The notes: a model not told the origin generated them from the letters alone. A stretch of DNA of 64,000 nucleotides from Mesorhizobium sp. SCN 65-20 (GCA_001724355.1 MEEF01000010.1:62001-126000), one strand, 5' to 3'. Positions 47,411 through 55,438 are shown, counted from the first letter of the stretch. Translations and numbers: made by a program.

Positions 47411-47578
47411 TCCCTTGCGGTATTCCGGTTGCGAGCCGCTCTATCATGCTCGGAATGCGCGGAAAAGCCGCACTGCTTGGGCCAAGCGCAGTTGCATTGG
47501 TGGCTTTAGCGACTATATTCCGCGCACATTTCCCGGGGGCCGGATTTACGGTGTCCGGTCACTTCTCAGGAGACATTC

Positions 47579-47917
47579 ATGTTCGTCACGCCGGCATACG
47601 CACAGGCCACGGGGGCCACGCCCGACGTATTCATCAGCATTCTGCCGTTTGTACTGATCTTCGTGATCATGTATTTTCTCATCATCCGCCCGCAGCGCAC
47701 CCAGCTGAAGAAGCGCGGAGAGATGCTCAATGCCATCCGTCGCGGCGATACGGTCGTCACCGGCGGCGGCTTTGTCGGCAAAGTGACGAAGGTCATCGAC
47801 GACAACGAACTCGAGGTCGATCTGGGTAATGGCGTCAAGGTGACCGCGCTGCGGGCCACCATTTCTGACGTTCGGGTCAAGGGCGAGCCGATCGCCAACC
47901 AGAACGCCAAGAAATAA
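47579..47917 (+). CDS. yajC: preprotein translocase subunit YajC
   Basis: A 112-residue single-pass inner-membrane protein associated with SecDF. The helix is SILPFVLIFVIMYFLIIRPQ (about 18-38), followed by the hallmark RTQLKKRGEMLNAIRRGDTV, then a small beta-rich cytoplasmic domain (VVTGGGFVGKVTKVIDDNEL). AGGAGA lies five bases before the ATG. It leads the operon yajC-secDF-Mth938-phytoene synthase-like. Confidence 0.96.
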   Translation: MFVTPAYAQATGATPDVFISILPFVLIFVIMYFLIIRPQRTQLKKRGEMLNAIRRGDTVVTGGGFVGKVTKVIDDNELEVDLGNGVKVTALRATISDVRVKGEPIANQNAKK

Positions 47918-47968
47918 CCGTAGTAAAGGCGGAACGCACCGCTTTCACGCCTTATCGGACGAGGCCAA

Positions 47969-50530
47969 ATGCTTTATTTTTCGCGCTGGAAGACATTCTC
48001 GATCTGGGCCGTCGTGCTCCTCGGGGTGATCTTCACCATCCCGAACCTGCTGACGCAATCGCAGCTCGATTCGCTGCCGGGGTGGTTCCCGAAGCGCTCC
48101 ATGACGCTTGGCCTCGACCTCCAGGGCGGTTCACACATCCTGCTTGCCGTTGAGCGGCAGGATCTGGTCGATGAGCGGCTTCAAGCGACGCGGGACGACA
48201 TCCGCACGCTGCTGCGCGACGCCAAGATCGGCTACACTGGTCTCACCGGCACCGGCAAGACGGTGCAGGTCCGCATCACGGATCCAAACGAAGTCGAACC
48301 GGCCAAGACCGCGCTTGCAGCGCTGACGCAGCCGGTTTCGTCCGGCATGTTCGGCGGCGGTTCGATCTCTGAACTGGCGCTGGAGCAGCCCGAGCCAGGC
48401 ATTCTCCGCTTCACGCTGACTGACGAAGGCATCGACCACCGCGTCAGCAACGCGGTCACTCAGTCGATCGAGGTCGTCGGCCGCCGCGTCAACGAACTCG
48501 GCACCAACGAACCCATCATCCAGCGCGCGGGCGCCGACCGCATCCTCGTCCAGGTGCCCGGCCTTCAGGACCCGCAGCGTCTGAAGGATATCCTCGGCAA
48601 GACCGCCAAGCTGACCTTCCAGATGGTCGACCAGTCGATGTCCGCCCAGGAGGCACTGCAGGGCCGTCCGCCGGCCGGCTCGACGGTGATGTATTCGCAG
48701 GACGATCCGCCGGTTCCCTATCTGATCGAGAACCGCATCATCGTCTCCGGCGAGAACCTCGTCGATGCGCAGGCGACCTTCGACCAGCGAACGAGCGAGG
48801 CGGTCGTTTCCTTCCGCTTCGACGCCAAGGGTGCCGCCCGCTTCGGTCAGGCGACCCAGCAGGGCGTCGGCCGCCTGTTCGCCATCATCCTCGACAACCA
48901 GGTGATTTCGGCGCCGCAGATCCGCGAGCCCATCCTTGGCGGCACTGGCCAGATCTCCGGCAGCTTCACCGCACAGAGCGCCAACGACCTGGCAGTGCTG
49001 CTGCGTGCCGGCGCGCTTCCGGCCGACTTGACCATCGTCGAAGAGCGTACCGTCGGCCCGAGCCTCGGCGCCGACTCGATCGCGGCCGGCAAGTTCGCCT
49101 CGGTCATCGCCGGTATCCTCGTCGTTTCCTTCATGCTCTTCGCCTATGGGACGCTCGGCATCATCGCCAACATCGCGCTGATCGCCAACGTGGGGCTGAT
49201 CATTGCGACGCTTTCGCTCCTCGGCGCGACGCTGACCATGCCTGGCATCGCGGGTATCGTGCTGACCGTCGGCATGGCGGTGGACTCCAACGTCATCATC
49301 TACGAGCGCGTGCGCGAGGAGCGACAATTGGGTCGTTCCCTGGTGCAGTCTTTGGACGCGGGCTTTGCCAGGGCGCTGGCGACCATCGTCGACGCCAATT
49401 TCACCACCTTCATTGCCGCAATCATCCTCTTCTACCTGGGCTCCGGCCCCGTGCGCGGCTTCGCGGTCACGCTCGCGATCGGTATCGTGACGACCGTCTT
49501 CACGGCCTTCACGCTGACTCGCTGGCTGGTGGCCCTGTGGCTGCGCCGCGCCAAGCCCAAGGAACTGCCCAAGGGCCTGGTGCGACTGGTGCCCGACAAC
49601 ACCAGCTTCCCGTTCATGTCCTGGCGGCGCTATGCCTTCACGCTCTCGGCGGCCGCTTCCGTCGCAGCCATGGTTCTCTTCTTCTCCGTGGAGATGAACT
49701 ACGGCATCGACTTCCGCGGCGGCACGAGCATCGAGGTGCAGGCCAAGCAAGGCACGGCCAATTCCGGCGACGTGCGAGCCCGGTTGAGCGAGCTTAATCT
49801 CGGCGACGTTCAGGTGCAGGAGTTCGGCTCCGATCAGAACCTGCTGATCCGGGTCGAGGGCCAGAATGCCGGTGACAATGCCGAGCAGAGCGTGGTCGAG
49901 AAGGTCCGCAGCGAACTCGCCAACGACTACGAGTTCCGGCGCGTGGAATCGGTCGGCCCGACGGTGTCGAGCGAACTCGCCTGGTACGGTACCCTCGGCG
50001 TCCTTGCCTCGATGGCGGCGATGCTGATCTACATCTGGTTCCGCTTCGAGTGGCAGTTCGGCCTTGGCGCCATCCTGGCGACCGTCCACGACGTGACCAT
50101 GATGATCGGCCTCTATGTCATCACCGGCATCGAGTTCAACCTGACCAGTATCGCGGCGATCCTGACCATCGTGGGCTATTCGATCAACGACACGGTCGTC
50201 GTCTACGACCGGGTTCGCGAGAACCTGCGCAAGTACAAGAAGATGCCGATCGAGCAGCTTCTCGACCTGTCGATGAACCAGACGCTGTCGCGTACCGTGC
50301 TGACGGGCGTGACCACGCTGCTGGCGCTGATTTCGCTCTACCTGTTCGGTGGCGAGGTCATCCAGTCGTTCACGCTCGCCATGATCTTCGGCATCCTGGT
50401 CGGCACCTATTCGTCGATCTTCGTGGCCGGTCCGCTGCTGATCCTGTTCAGGCTGCGCCCGGAGGCCTTCGAAGCCGACGAGAAGGATAAGCCGGCGGTA
50501 CCGACCAACGTCCAGCCGACGAAGTCGTAG
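47969..50530 (+). CDS. secDF: fused protein translocase subunit SecDF
   Basis: An 853-residue fusion of SecD and SecF, twelve membrane helices. The SecD half has the D1 motif MTLGLDLQGGSHILLAVE near residue 45, a large periplasmic P1 domain (IEVVGRRVNELGTNEP, ADRILVQVPGLQDPQRLKD), then GMAVDSNVIIYERVREE (D6). The SecF half begins about residue 545 with MNYGIDFRGGTSIEV and has VGYSINDTVVVYDRVRENLR. It uses the proton gradient to pull exported proteins through SecYEG. The fused form is common in rhizobia. Ends six bases before the Mth938-like gene. Confidence 0.97.
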   Translation: MLYFSRWKTFSIWAVVLLGVIFTIPNLLTQSQLDSLPGWFPKRSMTLGLDLQGGSHILLAVERQDLVDERLQATRDDIRTLLRDAKIGYTGLTGTGKTVQVRITDPNEVEPAKTALAALTQPVSSGMFGGGSISELALEQPEPGILRFTLTDEGIDHRVSNAVTQSIEVVGRRVNELGTNEPIIQRAGADRILVQVPGLQDPQRLKDILGKTAKLTFQMVDQSMSAQEALQGRPPAGSTVMYSQDDPPVPYLIENRIIVSGENLVDAQATFDQRTSEAVVSFRFDAKGAARFGQATQQGVGRLFAIILDNQVISAPQIREPILGGTGQISGSFTAQSANDLAVLLRAGALPADLTIVEERTVGPSLGADSIAAGKFASVIAGILVVSFMLFAYGTLGIIANIALIANVGLIIATLSLLGATLTMPGIAGIVLTVGMAVDSNVIIYERVREERQLGRSLVQSLDAGFARALATIVDANFTTFIAAIILFYLGSGPVRGFAVTLAIGIVTTVFTAFTLTRWLVALWLRRAKPKELPKGLVRLVPDNTSFPFMSWRRYAFTLSAAASVAAMVLFFSVEMNYGIDFRGGTSIEVQAKQGTANSGDVRARLSELNLGDVQVQEFGSDQNLLIRVEGQNAGDNAEQSVVEKVRSELANDYEFRRVESVGPTVSSELAWYGTLGVLASMAAMLIYIWFRFEWQFGLGAILATVHDVTMMIGLYVITGIEFNLTSIAAILTIVGYSINDTVVVYDRVRENLRKYKKMPIEQLLDLSMNQTLSRTVLTGVTTLLALISLYLFGGEVIQSFTLAMIFGILVGTYSSIFVAGPLLILFRLRPEAFEADEKDKPAVPTNVQPTKS

Positions 50531-50535
50531 CAACA

Positions 50536-50925
50536 ATGGCTGCAGGCCTGGTCATGCGCGAGGCGCACTATCCCGGAAGGGCTCCCGTCGACGCCTATGG
50601 CGACGGCGGGTTCCGCTTCGCGGACATGTCGCATCGCGGCTCGATCCTCTGCCTGCCGTCCGGCATCTATGGCTGGGAACCGGCGGACCCGTCGGCCCTG
50701 ACGCCGGCCGATTTCGCCAAGGTGATCGCCGAGGCGGCGCAGGTCGAGATCCTGCTCGTCGGTACCGGCAAGGAGCTGATGCGGCTTCCTGCCGAACTCC
50801 GCGCGGCCTTCAAGGAAGTCCGGATCTCGGCGGACCCCATGTCGACCGGGGCAGCGGTGCGCACCTACAACGTGCTGCTCGCCGAAGACCGTGCTGTGGC
50901 GGCCGCATTCATTGCCGTCGATTGA
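50536..50925 (+). CDS. Mth938-domain protein, NDUFAF3-like
   Basis: A 129-residue protein of the DUF498/Mth938 fold. Family features are YGDGGFRFADMSHRGSILCL, the ILLVGTGKELMRLPAELRAA strand-loop and FKEVRISADPMSTGAAVRTY. The human relative NDUFAF3 is a complex I assembly factor. In alphaproteobacteria this gene commonly follows secDF. It starts six bases after the secDF stop. Biochemical activity is not known. Confidence 0.85.
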   Translation: MAAGLVMREAHYPGRAPVDAYGDGGFRFADMSHRGSILCLPSGIYGWEPADPSALTPADFAKVIAEAAQVEILLVGTGKELMRLPAELRAAFKEVRISADPMSTGAAVRTYNVLLAEDRAVAAAFIAVD

Positions 50926-50926
50926 A

Positions 50927-51751
50927 GTGAAGTCGGGCGTCGAAACGGTGGCTGAACTGGTTCGCGAGGCGGATCGCGACCGTTACCTGTCCGTGCTTTA
51001 TGCGCCCGAGCACAAGCGCTCAGCGCTCTTCGCGATCTATGCCTTCAACGCCGAGGTCGCCGGTATCCGCGATCGCGTCAGCGAGCCGATGCCGGGTGAA
51101 ATCCGGCTGCAATGGTGGCGCGACGTAATCGCCTCGGGCGACCCGCAGGCCGGCGCCGGTCACCCCGTCGCGTCTGCCCTGATGGCTGCAATCTCGGCCC
51201 ATCGGCTGCCGGTGGCGGCCTTCGACAACTACCTCGAGGCCCGGATCTTCGACCTCTACGACGATCCGATGCCGACTCGCACCGACCTCGAGGGCTATTG
51301 CGGCGAGACGGCATCGATGCTGATACAGCTTGCCGCACTCGTGCTCGATCCTGGCGAGGCCGCCGCCCATGCGGAACTGGCCGGCCACGCCGGTTGTGCC
51401 CAGGCGATCACCGGTCTGCTGCGCCTGCTGCCCGTCCACCGGGCGCGGGGCCAATGCTACGTCCCGCGCGACATCCTGTCGGCGGCCGGGATGACGCCCG
51501 AGGAGTTCGTGGCCGGCGGCAAGAGCCCAGGCGCGGACGTTGCTGTCCAGGCCATGATTGCGCTCGCGCGCGAACATCTGGGAGCCTTCGAGCGGCAGGC
51601 CAAGTCGATGCCGCTATCGCTGCGTCCGGCATTCCTGCCGGTGGCGCTCACCGGCGCTTATCTCGACCGGCTCGAGCAAGGTAAGGACGGCATTTCATCG
51701 CTCCGCAAGCACCTGTCCATGCTCCGGACTGCATCGCGCGGCTGGCGCTAG
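50927..51751 (+). CDS. squalene/phytoene synthase-fold protein, NDUFAF6-like
   Basis: A 274-residue all-helical protein of the squalene/phytoene synthase superfamily. The GTG start at 50927 is one base after the Mth938 stop; no strong ribosome-binding site is visible and the true start could be the GTG at 50891. It has IRLQWWRDVIASGDP, DLYDDPMPTRTDLEGYCGE and YVPRDILSAAG. The first aspartate-rich motif (DDxxD) of real synthases is degraded to EVAGIRDRV. The lost motif plus position after an NDUFAF3-like gene suggests it is the bacterial counterpart of NDUFAF6, not a terpene enzyme. Confidence 0.8.
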   Translation: MKSGVETVAELVREADRDRYLSVLYAPEHKRSALFAIYAFNAEVAGIRDRVSEPMPGEIRLQWWRDVIASGDPQAGAGHPVASALMAAISAHRLPVAAFDNYLEARIFDLYDDPMPTRTDLEGYCGETASMLIQLAALVLDPGEAAAHAELAGHAGCAQAITGLLRLLPVHRARGQCYVPRDILSAAGMTPEEFVAGGKSPGADVAVQAMIALAREHLGAFERQAKSMPLSLRPAFLPVALTGAYLDRLEQGKDGISSLRKHLSMLRTASRGWR

Positions 51752-51796
51752 GGCGCCGTCGCCAAGGTCGTCGGACGGGGATCAGTCGGCCTGACC

Positions 51797-52321
51797 TCAA
51801 GTGGGAACGTAATCTTCTCGCCGGGTGAAGAAGAAAAAGCGGTCGAGACCGCGGGCGTTCACGTAGGTACGGACATCCCGATGGAGGCGGCGAGCCACGC
51901 TTGCCGAGGAGGTGTTGTCGGGGGCAACGATCGAGCCGATTTCCGGTTCGTCGGTTACATCGAATCCGAGGGCCATGGCAGCCCGCGCCGCTTCCAGGGC
52001 AAGCCCGCGGCCGCGCCAGGCCGGCGCGACGTGATAGCCGATCTCGAGCGCCCGCGCTCCGCCGACGTCCTGCCACGTCGGGCCGCAATCCCCGATCAAT
52101 TGTCCGCTGGCCCGGTCCACCATCGCCCAGAGGCCGAAACCGTCGCGCTCGTAGCGCGCGAGGTTTCGCTCGACCCATTCGGTTGCGCCGGCGTCGTCCG
52201 TCATCTCGGGATAGAAACGACGCGCATAGTCGTCGGTGAAGACCGACAGGATCGCGGCCTCGTCGCCGCGCTCCATCTCCCTCAGGATCAGCCGTGGCGT
52301 ACCTGGGGGCTTCATCATCAT
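51797..52321 (-). CDS. GNAT-family N-acetyltransferase (RimJ/RimL type)
   Basis: A 174-residue protein: TPRLILREMERGDEAAILSV (start strand and helix), LWAMVDRASGQLIGDCG, LEIGYHVAPAWRGRGLALEA with the acetyl-CoA loop R-G-R-G-L-A, and IGSIVAPDNTSSASVARRLH. These are GNAT motifs with the RimJ/RimL order. Substrate unknown. Three ATGs stand in tandem at 52321, 52318 and 52315; the first is used here. It begins two bases after the trmFO stop, so it is probably co-transcribed with it. Confidence 0.82.
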   Translation of the reverse strand: MMMKPPGTPRLILREMERGDEAAILSVFTDDYARRFYPEMTDDAGATEWVERNLARYERDGFGLWAMVDRASGQLIGDCGPTWQDVGGARALEIGYHVAPAWRGRGLALEAARAAMALGFDVTDEPEIGSIVAPDNTSSASVARRLHRDVRTYVNARGLDRFFFFTRREDYVPT

Positions 52322-52323
52322 GG

Positions 52324-53748
52324 CTATTCCGCGGCCTGAGCCTCGGCGGGCGCGATGCCCAGCCAATTGCGGCAGTCGGCAAGCGCGCGGCCGGTCATGG
52401 CCTTCTTCTTGGCAATGGTCTTTTCCTTGCCACGCAGGCGCTTGCCGTCGACCTTGGGCGCCTCGATCTCGGGGAACAGGCCGAAATTGACGTTCATCGG
52501 CTGGAACGACCGCTTGCCCGGCTCGTCGTCGGAGACGATGTGGCCGCCGGTGATGTGGTTGAGCAGCGCGCCGAATGCGGTCGTCGCCGGAGGCGGCGTC
52601 ATCGGACGGCCCAAGCGCTCGGCTGCGGCGAAGCGACCGGCCAGCAGGCCGATGGCAGCGCTCTCGACATAGCCTTCGCAGCCGGTGATCTGGCCGGCAA
52701 AGCGCAGGCCCGGGCGCGACTTGAGCTGCAGCGTCGGATCCAGCAGCGTCGGCGAGTTGAGGTAGGTGTTGCGGTGCAGGCCGCCGAGGCGCGCGAACTC
52801 GGCGTTCTCCAGGCCCGGGATCATCTTGAAGATGCGCACCTGCTCGCCGTGCTTCAGCTTGGTCTGGAAGCCGACCATGTTGTAGAGCGTGCCGAGCGCG
52901 TTGTCCTGGCGCAACTGGACCACGGCATAGGCCTTGACGGTCGGGTTGTGCTCGTTGGTCAGGCCCATCGGCTTCATCGGACCGTGGCGCAGCGTCTCCG
53001 GCCCACGCTCGGCCATCACCTCGATCGGCAGGCAGCCGTCGAAATAGGGCGTGCCTTCCCATTCCTTGAACTCGGTCTTCTGGCCATCCATCAAGGCCTG
53101 CACGAAGGCCTCGTACTGCTCCTTGTCCATCGGGCAGTTGATGTAGTCCTTGCCGGTGCCGCCGGGGCCGACCTTGTCGTAGCGCGACTGGAACCAGCAG
53201 GTGTTCATGTCGATGGAAATGTCGATGGAATCGAAATGCACGATCGGCGCGATCGCGTCGAAGAAGGCGAGCGCATCGGATGACGTGCCGGCGGCGATGG
53301 CCTCTGCCAGCGACGGGGCCGTCAGCGGGCCGGTGGCGATGATCGCCTGGTCCCAGTCCTCGGGCGGCAGGCCGGTGATTTCCTCCCGCACGATAGTGAC
53401 CAGCGGATGGGCTTCAAGCCGCGCGGTGACTGCGTCGGAAAAGCCGTCGCGGTCGACCGCGAGCGCGCCGCCGGCAGGCACCTGGTTGGCATCGCCCGAC
53501 GCCATGATCAGCGAGTTGGCAAGCCGCATCTCGGCGTGCAGCAGCCCGACGGCGTTGGTCTGGGCATCGTCCGAACGGAAGGAATTGGAGCAGACCAGTT
53601 CGGCCAGGCCGTCGGTCTTGTGGGCGTCGGTGCCGCGCACTCCGCGCATTTCATGCAGGATGACGGGCACGCCGGCCTCCGCCGCCTGCCACGCTGCTTC
53701 AGATCCGGCGAGACCGCCGCCGACGATATGGATGGGTTTCGTGCTCAT
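52324..53748 (-). CDS. trmFO: methylenetetrahydrofolate-tRNA-(uracil-5-)-methyltransferase
   Basis: A 474-residue flavoprotein that methylates U54 of tRNA to ribothymidine using folate and FAD, unlike SAM-dependent TrmA. The FAD motif [20 protein letters not shown] is at the N-terminus. Conserved parts: [53 protein letters not shown] and [17 protein letters not shown]. Length matches the family. Upstream neighbour on the other strand begins at 53851; the GNAT gene follows after two bases. Confidence 0.96.
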   Translation of the reverse strand: MSTKPIHIVGGGLAGSEAAWQAAEAGVPVILHEMRGVRGTDAHKTDGLAELVCSNSFRSDDAQTNAVGLLHAEMRLANSLIMASGDANQVPAGGALAVDRDGFSDAVTARLEAHPLVTIVREEITGLPPEDWDQAIIATGPLTAPSLAEAIAAGTSSDALAFFDAIAPIVHFDSIDISIDMNTCWFQSRYDKVGPGGTGKDYINCPMDKEQYEAFVQALMDGQKTEFKEWEGTPYFDGCLPIEVMAERGPETLRHGPMKPMGLTNEHNPTVKAYAVVQLRQDNALGTLYNMVGFQTKLKHGEQVRIFKMIPGLENAEFARLGGLHRNTYLNSPTLLDPTLQLKSRPGLRFAGQITGCEGYVESAAIGLLAGRFAAAERLGRPMTPPPATTAFGALLNHITGGHIVSDDEPGKRSFQPMNVNFGLFPEIEAPKVDGKRLRGKEKTIAKKKAMTGRALADCRNWLGIAPAEAQAAE

Positions 53749-53850
53749 GGCAGCGGAATAGTCCCTTGCCCGGGCGATTGCAACGATTGCCGTGGATTGG
53801 CGGCGGCGGTGGGATTGCCGACGGTCGCAGACAACTTCTAAGATGCCTTC

Positions 53851-54456
53851 ATGACGAAGCGCTCAATCGGTCATTTGCTCCTGGCGGGCATGATTTCGCT
53901 CTCGATCCATGCCGCCGGCCCGCCGGCCGCTCAGGCAGCTCCAATTACTAACCGCATAGATGTCTGCCACGGCTATGGCTGTGCATTCCGGGCAAGGCTC
54001 TATCTCGGCGCCGGCGATGCCCAGCGCTTCGCCTCGATCCTGGCCGCAGGCAAGTCCTCGGCGGAGGCCGAGCGTGCGGCGATCGGTCAAGCCGTCAGCT
54101 ATTTCGAGAAGCGGGTCCAGCAGGTGACGGGCGTGCGCGACGAACCGAAGTCGGAGTTCGGGGCGTCAAAGGTCAAGGGCCAGATGGACTGCGTCGACGA
54201 ATCGACCAACACCGACACCCTGTTGCGCTACCTGCAAGGGCGCGGCCTGCTGAAGTACCACAAGGTAGAGGCGAGGACCTCGCGCGGGTTCCTTTTCGAT
54301 GGACGCTACCCGCACTGGACCGCGGTGATACGCGCGCCGGACGGTGTCAAATGGGTGGTCGATTCCTGGTACGCGCCGATGGGCGGCTTACCGGACATCA
54401 TTCCGCTCAGCGACTGGAAGCCGCGCGGCCTGCTCTCCAGCGGCGCGCTGGATTAG
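53851..54456 (+). CDS. hypothetical exported protein with a Cys-His-Asp pattern
   Basis: A 201-residue protein with a signal peptide ([20 protein letters not shown], cleavage near AQA-AP at 30). The mature part has C114 in [12 protein letters not shown]155 in [10 protein letters not shown] and D171 in WVVDSWYAP. The order Cys, His, Asp and the local motifs resemble papain-like or transglutaminase-like folds, but the link is weak. Two early cysteines (VCHGYGC) could pair. Family members occur in rhizobia without a known function. It converges on the small-RNA array, whose far end lies 34 bases past its stop. Confidence 0.7.
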   Translation: MTKRSIGHLLLAGMISLSIHAAGPPAAQAAPITNRIDVCHGYGCAFRARLYLGAGDAQRFASILAAGKSSAEAERAAIGQAVSYFEKRVQQVTGVRDEPKSEFGASKVKGQMDCVDESTNTDTLLRYLQGRGLLKYHKVEARTSRGFLFDGRYPHWTAVIRAPDGVKWVVDSWYAPMGGLPDIIPLSDWKPRGLLSSGALD

Positions 54457-54490
54457 CCCGGGTCACAATTTCTGGGAGCCGAATACAACA

Positions 54491-54603
54491 ACACCCGCCG
54501 GGGGAGGAGGTCCGGCGGGTGTCGTTTTGATGGTCAGCTCCAGGGAGGAGGAGAGAAGCTGACCTATTCGCCGTGAGCCAGGGAGGAGGAGGGCTCGGGC
54601 GAA
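54491..54603 (-). ncRNA. anti-Shine-Dalgarno sRNA module 1 (alpha-r14/cuckoo type), three hairpins
   Basis: On the minus strand, in transcript order: hairpin 54603-54567 (arms TTCGCC and GGCTC pairs), hairpin 54564-54532 (GGTCAGCT / AGCTGACC) and hairpin 54522-54491 (11-bp arms ACACCCGCCGG). Every loop holds CCTCCTCCC, complementary to ribosome-binding sites. The last stem is followed by TTGTTGTATTC and may terminate the whole transcript. The anti-SD loops and three-hairpin layout match the alpha-r14 (NfeR1-like) and CcsR/cuckoo RNAs of alphaproteobacteria. Strand is set by the motif and the DUF1127 genes upstream. Confidence 0.82.
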
Positions 54604-54619
54604 ATTCCTTTGGCTAACT

Positions 54620-54730
54620 GCACCCGCCGGGGGAGGAGATCCGGCGGGTGCGTTAAGGTGGTCGGCTTCGGGAGGAGGAGTAAGCCGACCTATTCGCCAT
54701 GAGCCGGGGAGGAGGAACGGCCCGGGCGAA
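54620..54730 (-). ncRNA. anti-Shine-Dalgarno sRNA module 2 (alpha-r14/cuckoo type), three hairpins
   Basis: Hairpins in transcript order: 54730-54693 (TTCGCC/GGCGAA outer, GCCG/CGGC inner), 54690-54660 (9-bp arms GGTCGGCTT) and 54651-54620 (11-bp arms GCACCCGCCGG). The first two loops carry CCTCCTCCC and the third carries TCTCCTCCCCC. It is a near copy of modules 1 and 3, with compensating changes in the middle stem (GGTCGGCTT against GGTCAGCTT), which shows pairing is kept. A spacer hairpin without the motif, 54737-54758, separates it from module 3. Confidence 0.82.
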
Positions 54731-54775
54731 ATTCTTTTCGCCTGTTGAAGAGGGCGAATCTCTTTCTGGGTAACG

Positions 54776-54882
54776 GCACCCGCCGGGGGAGGAGATCCGG
54801 CGGGTGCGTTAAGGTGGTCAGCTTCGGGAGGAGGAGTAAGCTGACCGATCCGCGGGGTCGGGGAGGAGGTCGACCCCAGCGG
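54776..54882 (-). ncRNA. anti-Shine-Dalgarno sRNA module 3 (alpha-r14/cuckoo type), three hairpins
   Basis: The module nearest the DUF1127 genes. Hairpins in transcript order: 54882-54850 (CCGC-GGGGTCG arms with one bulged base), 54846-54816 (9-bp arms GGTCAGCTT) and 54807-54776 (11-bp arms GCACCCGCCGG). All loops hold CCTCCTCCC or its TCTCCTCCC variant. It begins nine bases after the stop of the first-copy DUF1127 gene, so it is part of that gene's 3' untranslated region and would be released by processing. Confidence 0.82.
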
Positions 54883-54890
54883 AAACTGAA

Positions 54891-55031
54891 TTAGATGGCG
54901 CGGCGAGCGATCGCCGGGATTTCACCGCGGTTGATGCCGAGGTCGGCAAGCTGGCGGTTGGACAGGCGGCCCAGCTCATTCACCGTCTCGCGATAAGCGC
55001 GCCAGTTGCGGTAAGTGCGGAGCAAGTTCAT
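54891..55031 (-). CDS. DUF1127 small protein, copy adjacent to the sRNA array
   Basis: A 46-residue basic protein, MNLLRTYRNWRAYRETVNEL followed by GRLSNRQLADLGINRGEI and ending ARRAI. The arginine-rich W-R-x-Y-R-E-T helix and the L-S-N-R-x-L-x-D-L-G-I motif define DUF1127. Such proteins bind RNA or influence RNA turnover and phosphate or stress responses in some alphaproteobacteria. It shares 33 of 46 residues with the copy at 55074. The sRNA array starts nine bases after its stop. An A/G-rich stretch, AGAGAAAGAAA, precedes the ATG. Confidence 0.88.
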   Translation of the reverse strand: MNLLRTYRNWRAYRETVNELGRLSNRQLADLGINRGEIPAIARRAI

Positions 55032-55073
55032 TTTCTTTCTCTTTCGTTCGTACGGTTGTGTGAATGTCGACGC

Positions 55074-55214
55074 TTAGATGGCCTTACGCGCGACGAAGTG
55101 GATGTCGCTGCGGGTGATGCCCAGGTCGGTCAGTTCACGGTTGGACAGGCGGCTCAGCTCATTCACGGTCTCGCGATAGCGGCGCCAGTTGCGGTAGTTG
55201 CGGATCAGGTTCAT
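55074..55214 (-). CDS. DUF1127 small protein, promoter-proximal copy
   Basis: A 46-residue protein, MNLIRNYRNWRRYRETVNEL then SRLSNRELTDLGITRSDI, ending ARKAI. It is a tandem duplicate of the gene at 54891-55031, with a 42-base spacer. A candidate promoter lies 45-75 bases upstream of its ATG. The two genes and the following hairpins probably form one transcript. Basic charge and size fit RNA binding, but this is not shown for this copy. Confidence 0.88.
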   Translation of the reverse strand: MNLIRNYRNWRRYRETVNELSRLSNRELTDLGITRSDIHFVARKAI

Positions 55215-55260
55215 CTTCGTATCCCGTTCGTTTTCTTTTCGCTCTCTGTGTACGGGGCGT

Positions 55261-55289
55261 AGATAGGTCCGCTCTGACTAAAATTGAAG
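55261..55289 (-). promoter_or_regulatory. candidate promoter for the DUF1127-sRNA transcript
   Basis: The minus strand has CTTCAA, 17 bases, then CTATCT. This is close to the alphaproteobacterial RpoH pattern (CTTGAA-N17-CYTAT) and can also be read as a sigma-70 type TTCAAT/TATCTA. It would start transcription about 40 bases before the first DUF1127 ATG. In Rhodobacter the CcsR locus is RpoH-controlled, which favours the reading, but the match is imperfect. Confidence 0.45.
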
Positions 55290-55290
55290 C

Positions 55291-55371
55291 GCTATGCTCG
55301 CATAGCAGCAATGCGTTTTGTGCATTGCAGCATTAATGGGCATTTACGGTTCGGTCATAATTGTGACCGAA
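55291..55371. promoter_or_regulatory. three consecutive palindromes in the DUF1127/DUF2157 divergent region
   Basis: 55291-55306 GCTATG-CTCG-CATAGC; 55308-55328 GCAATGC, seven bases, GCATTGC; 55350-55371 TTCGGTCA-TAATTG-TGACCGAA. All arms are perfect. They lie just upstream of the candidate promoter and look like operator sites for dimeric regulators. No regulator gene is adjacent. Confidence 0.55.
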
Positions 55372-55438
55372 TCTGAAAATCGCCATAATGACAAAGGCTT
55401 GGCCGGCGGTAGAAGGCCTGAACGGGGGAACGGGGCGC

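Noticed and set aside
48131-50536. 801-codon minus-strand frame over secDF
   Set aside because: Shadow of a highly conserved gene; composition is low-complexity Asp/Arg/His/Gly and there is no plausible ribosome-binding site or domain.
54500-54870. GGGAGGAGG on the plus strand as ribosome-binding sites of small genes
   Set aside because: No start codon at the right distance with a sensible frame after each copy; the motif sits in hairpin loops in all nine cases.
54491-54882. CRISPR array or tandem DNA repeat
   Set aside because: Units are palindromic hairpins of differing lengths with no constant spacers and no cas genes; the loop motif and DUF1127 context fit regulatory RNA better.
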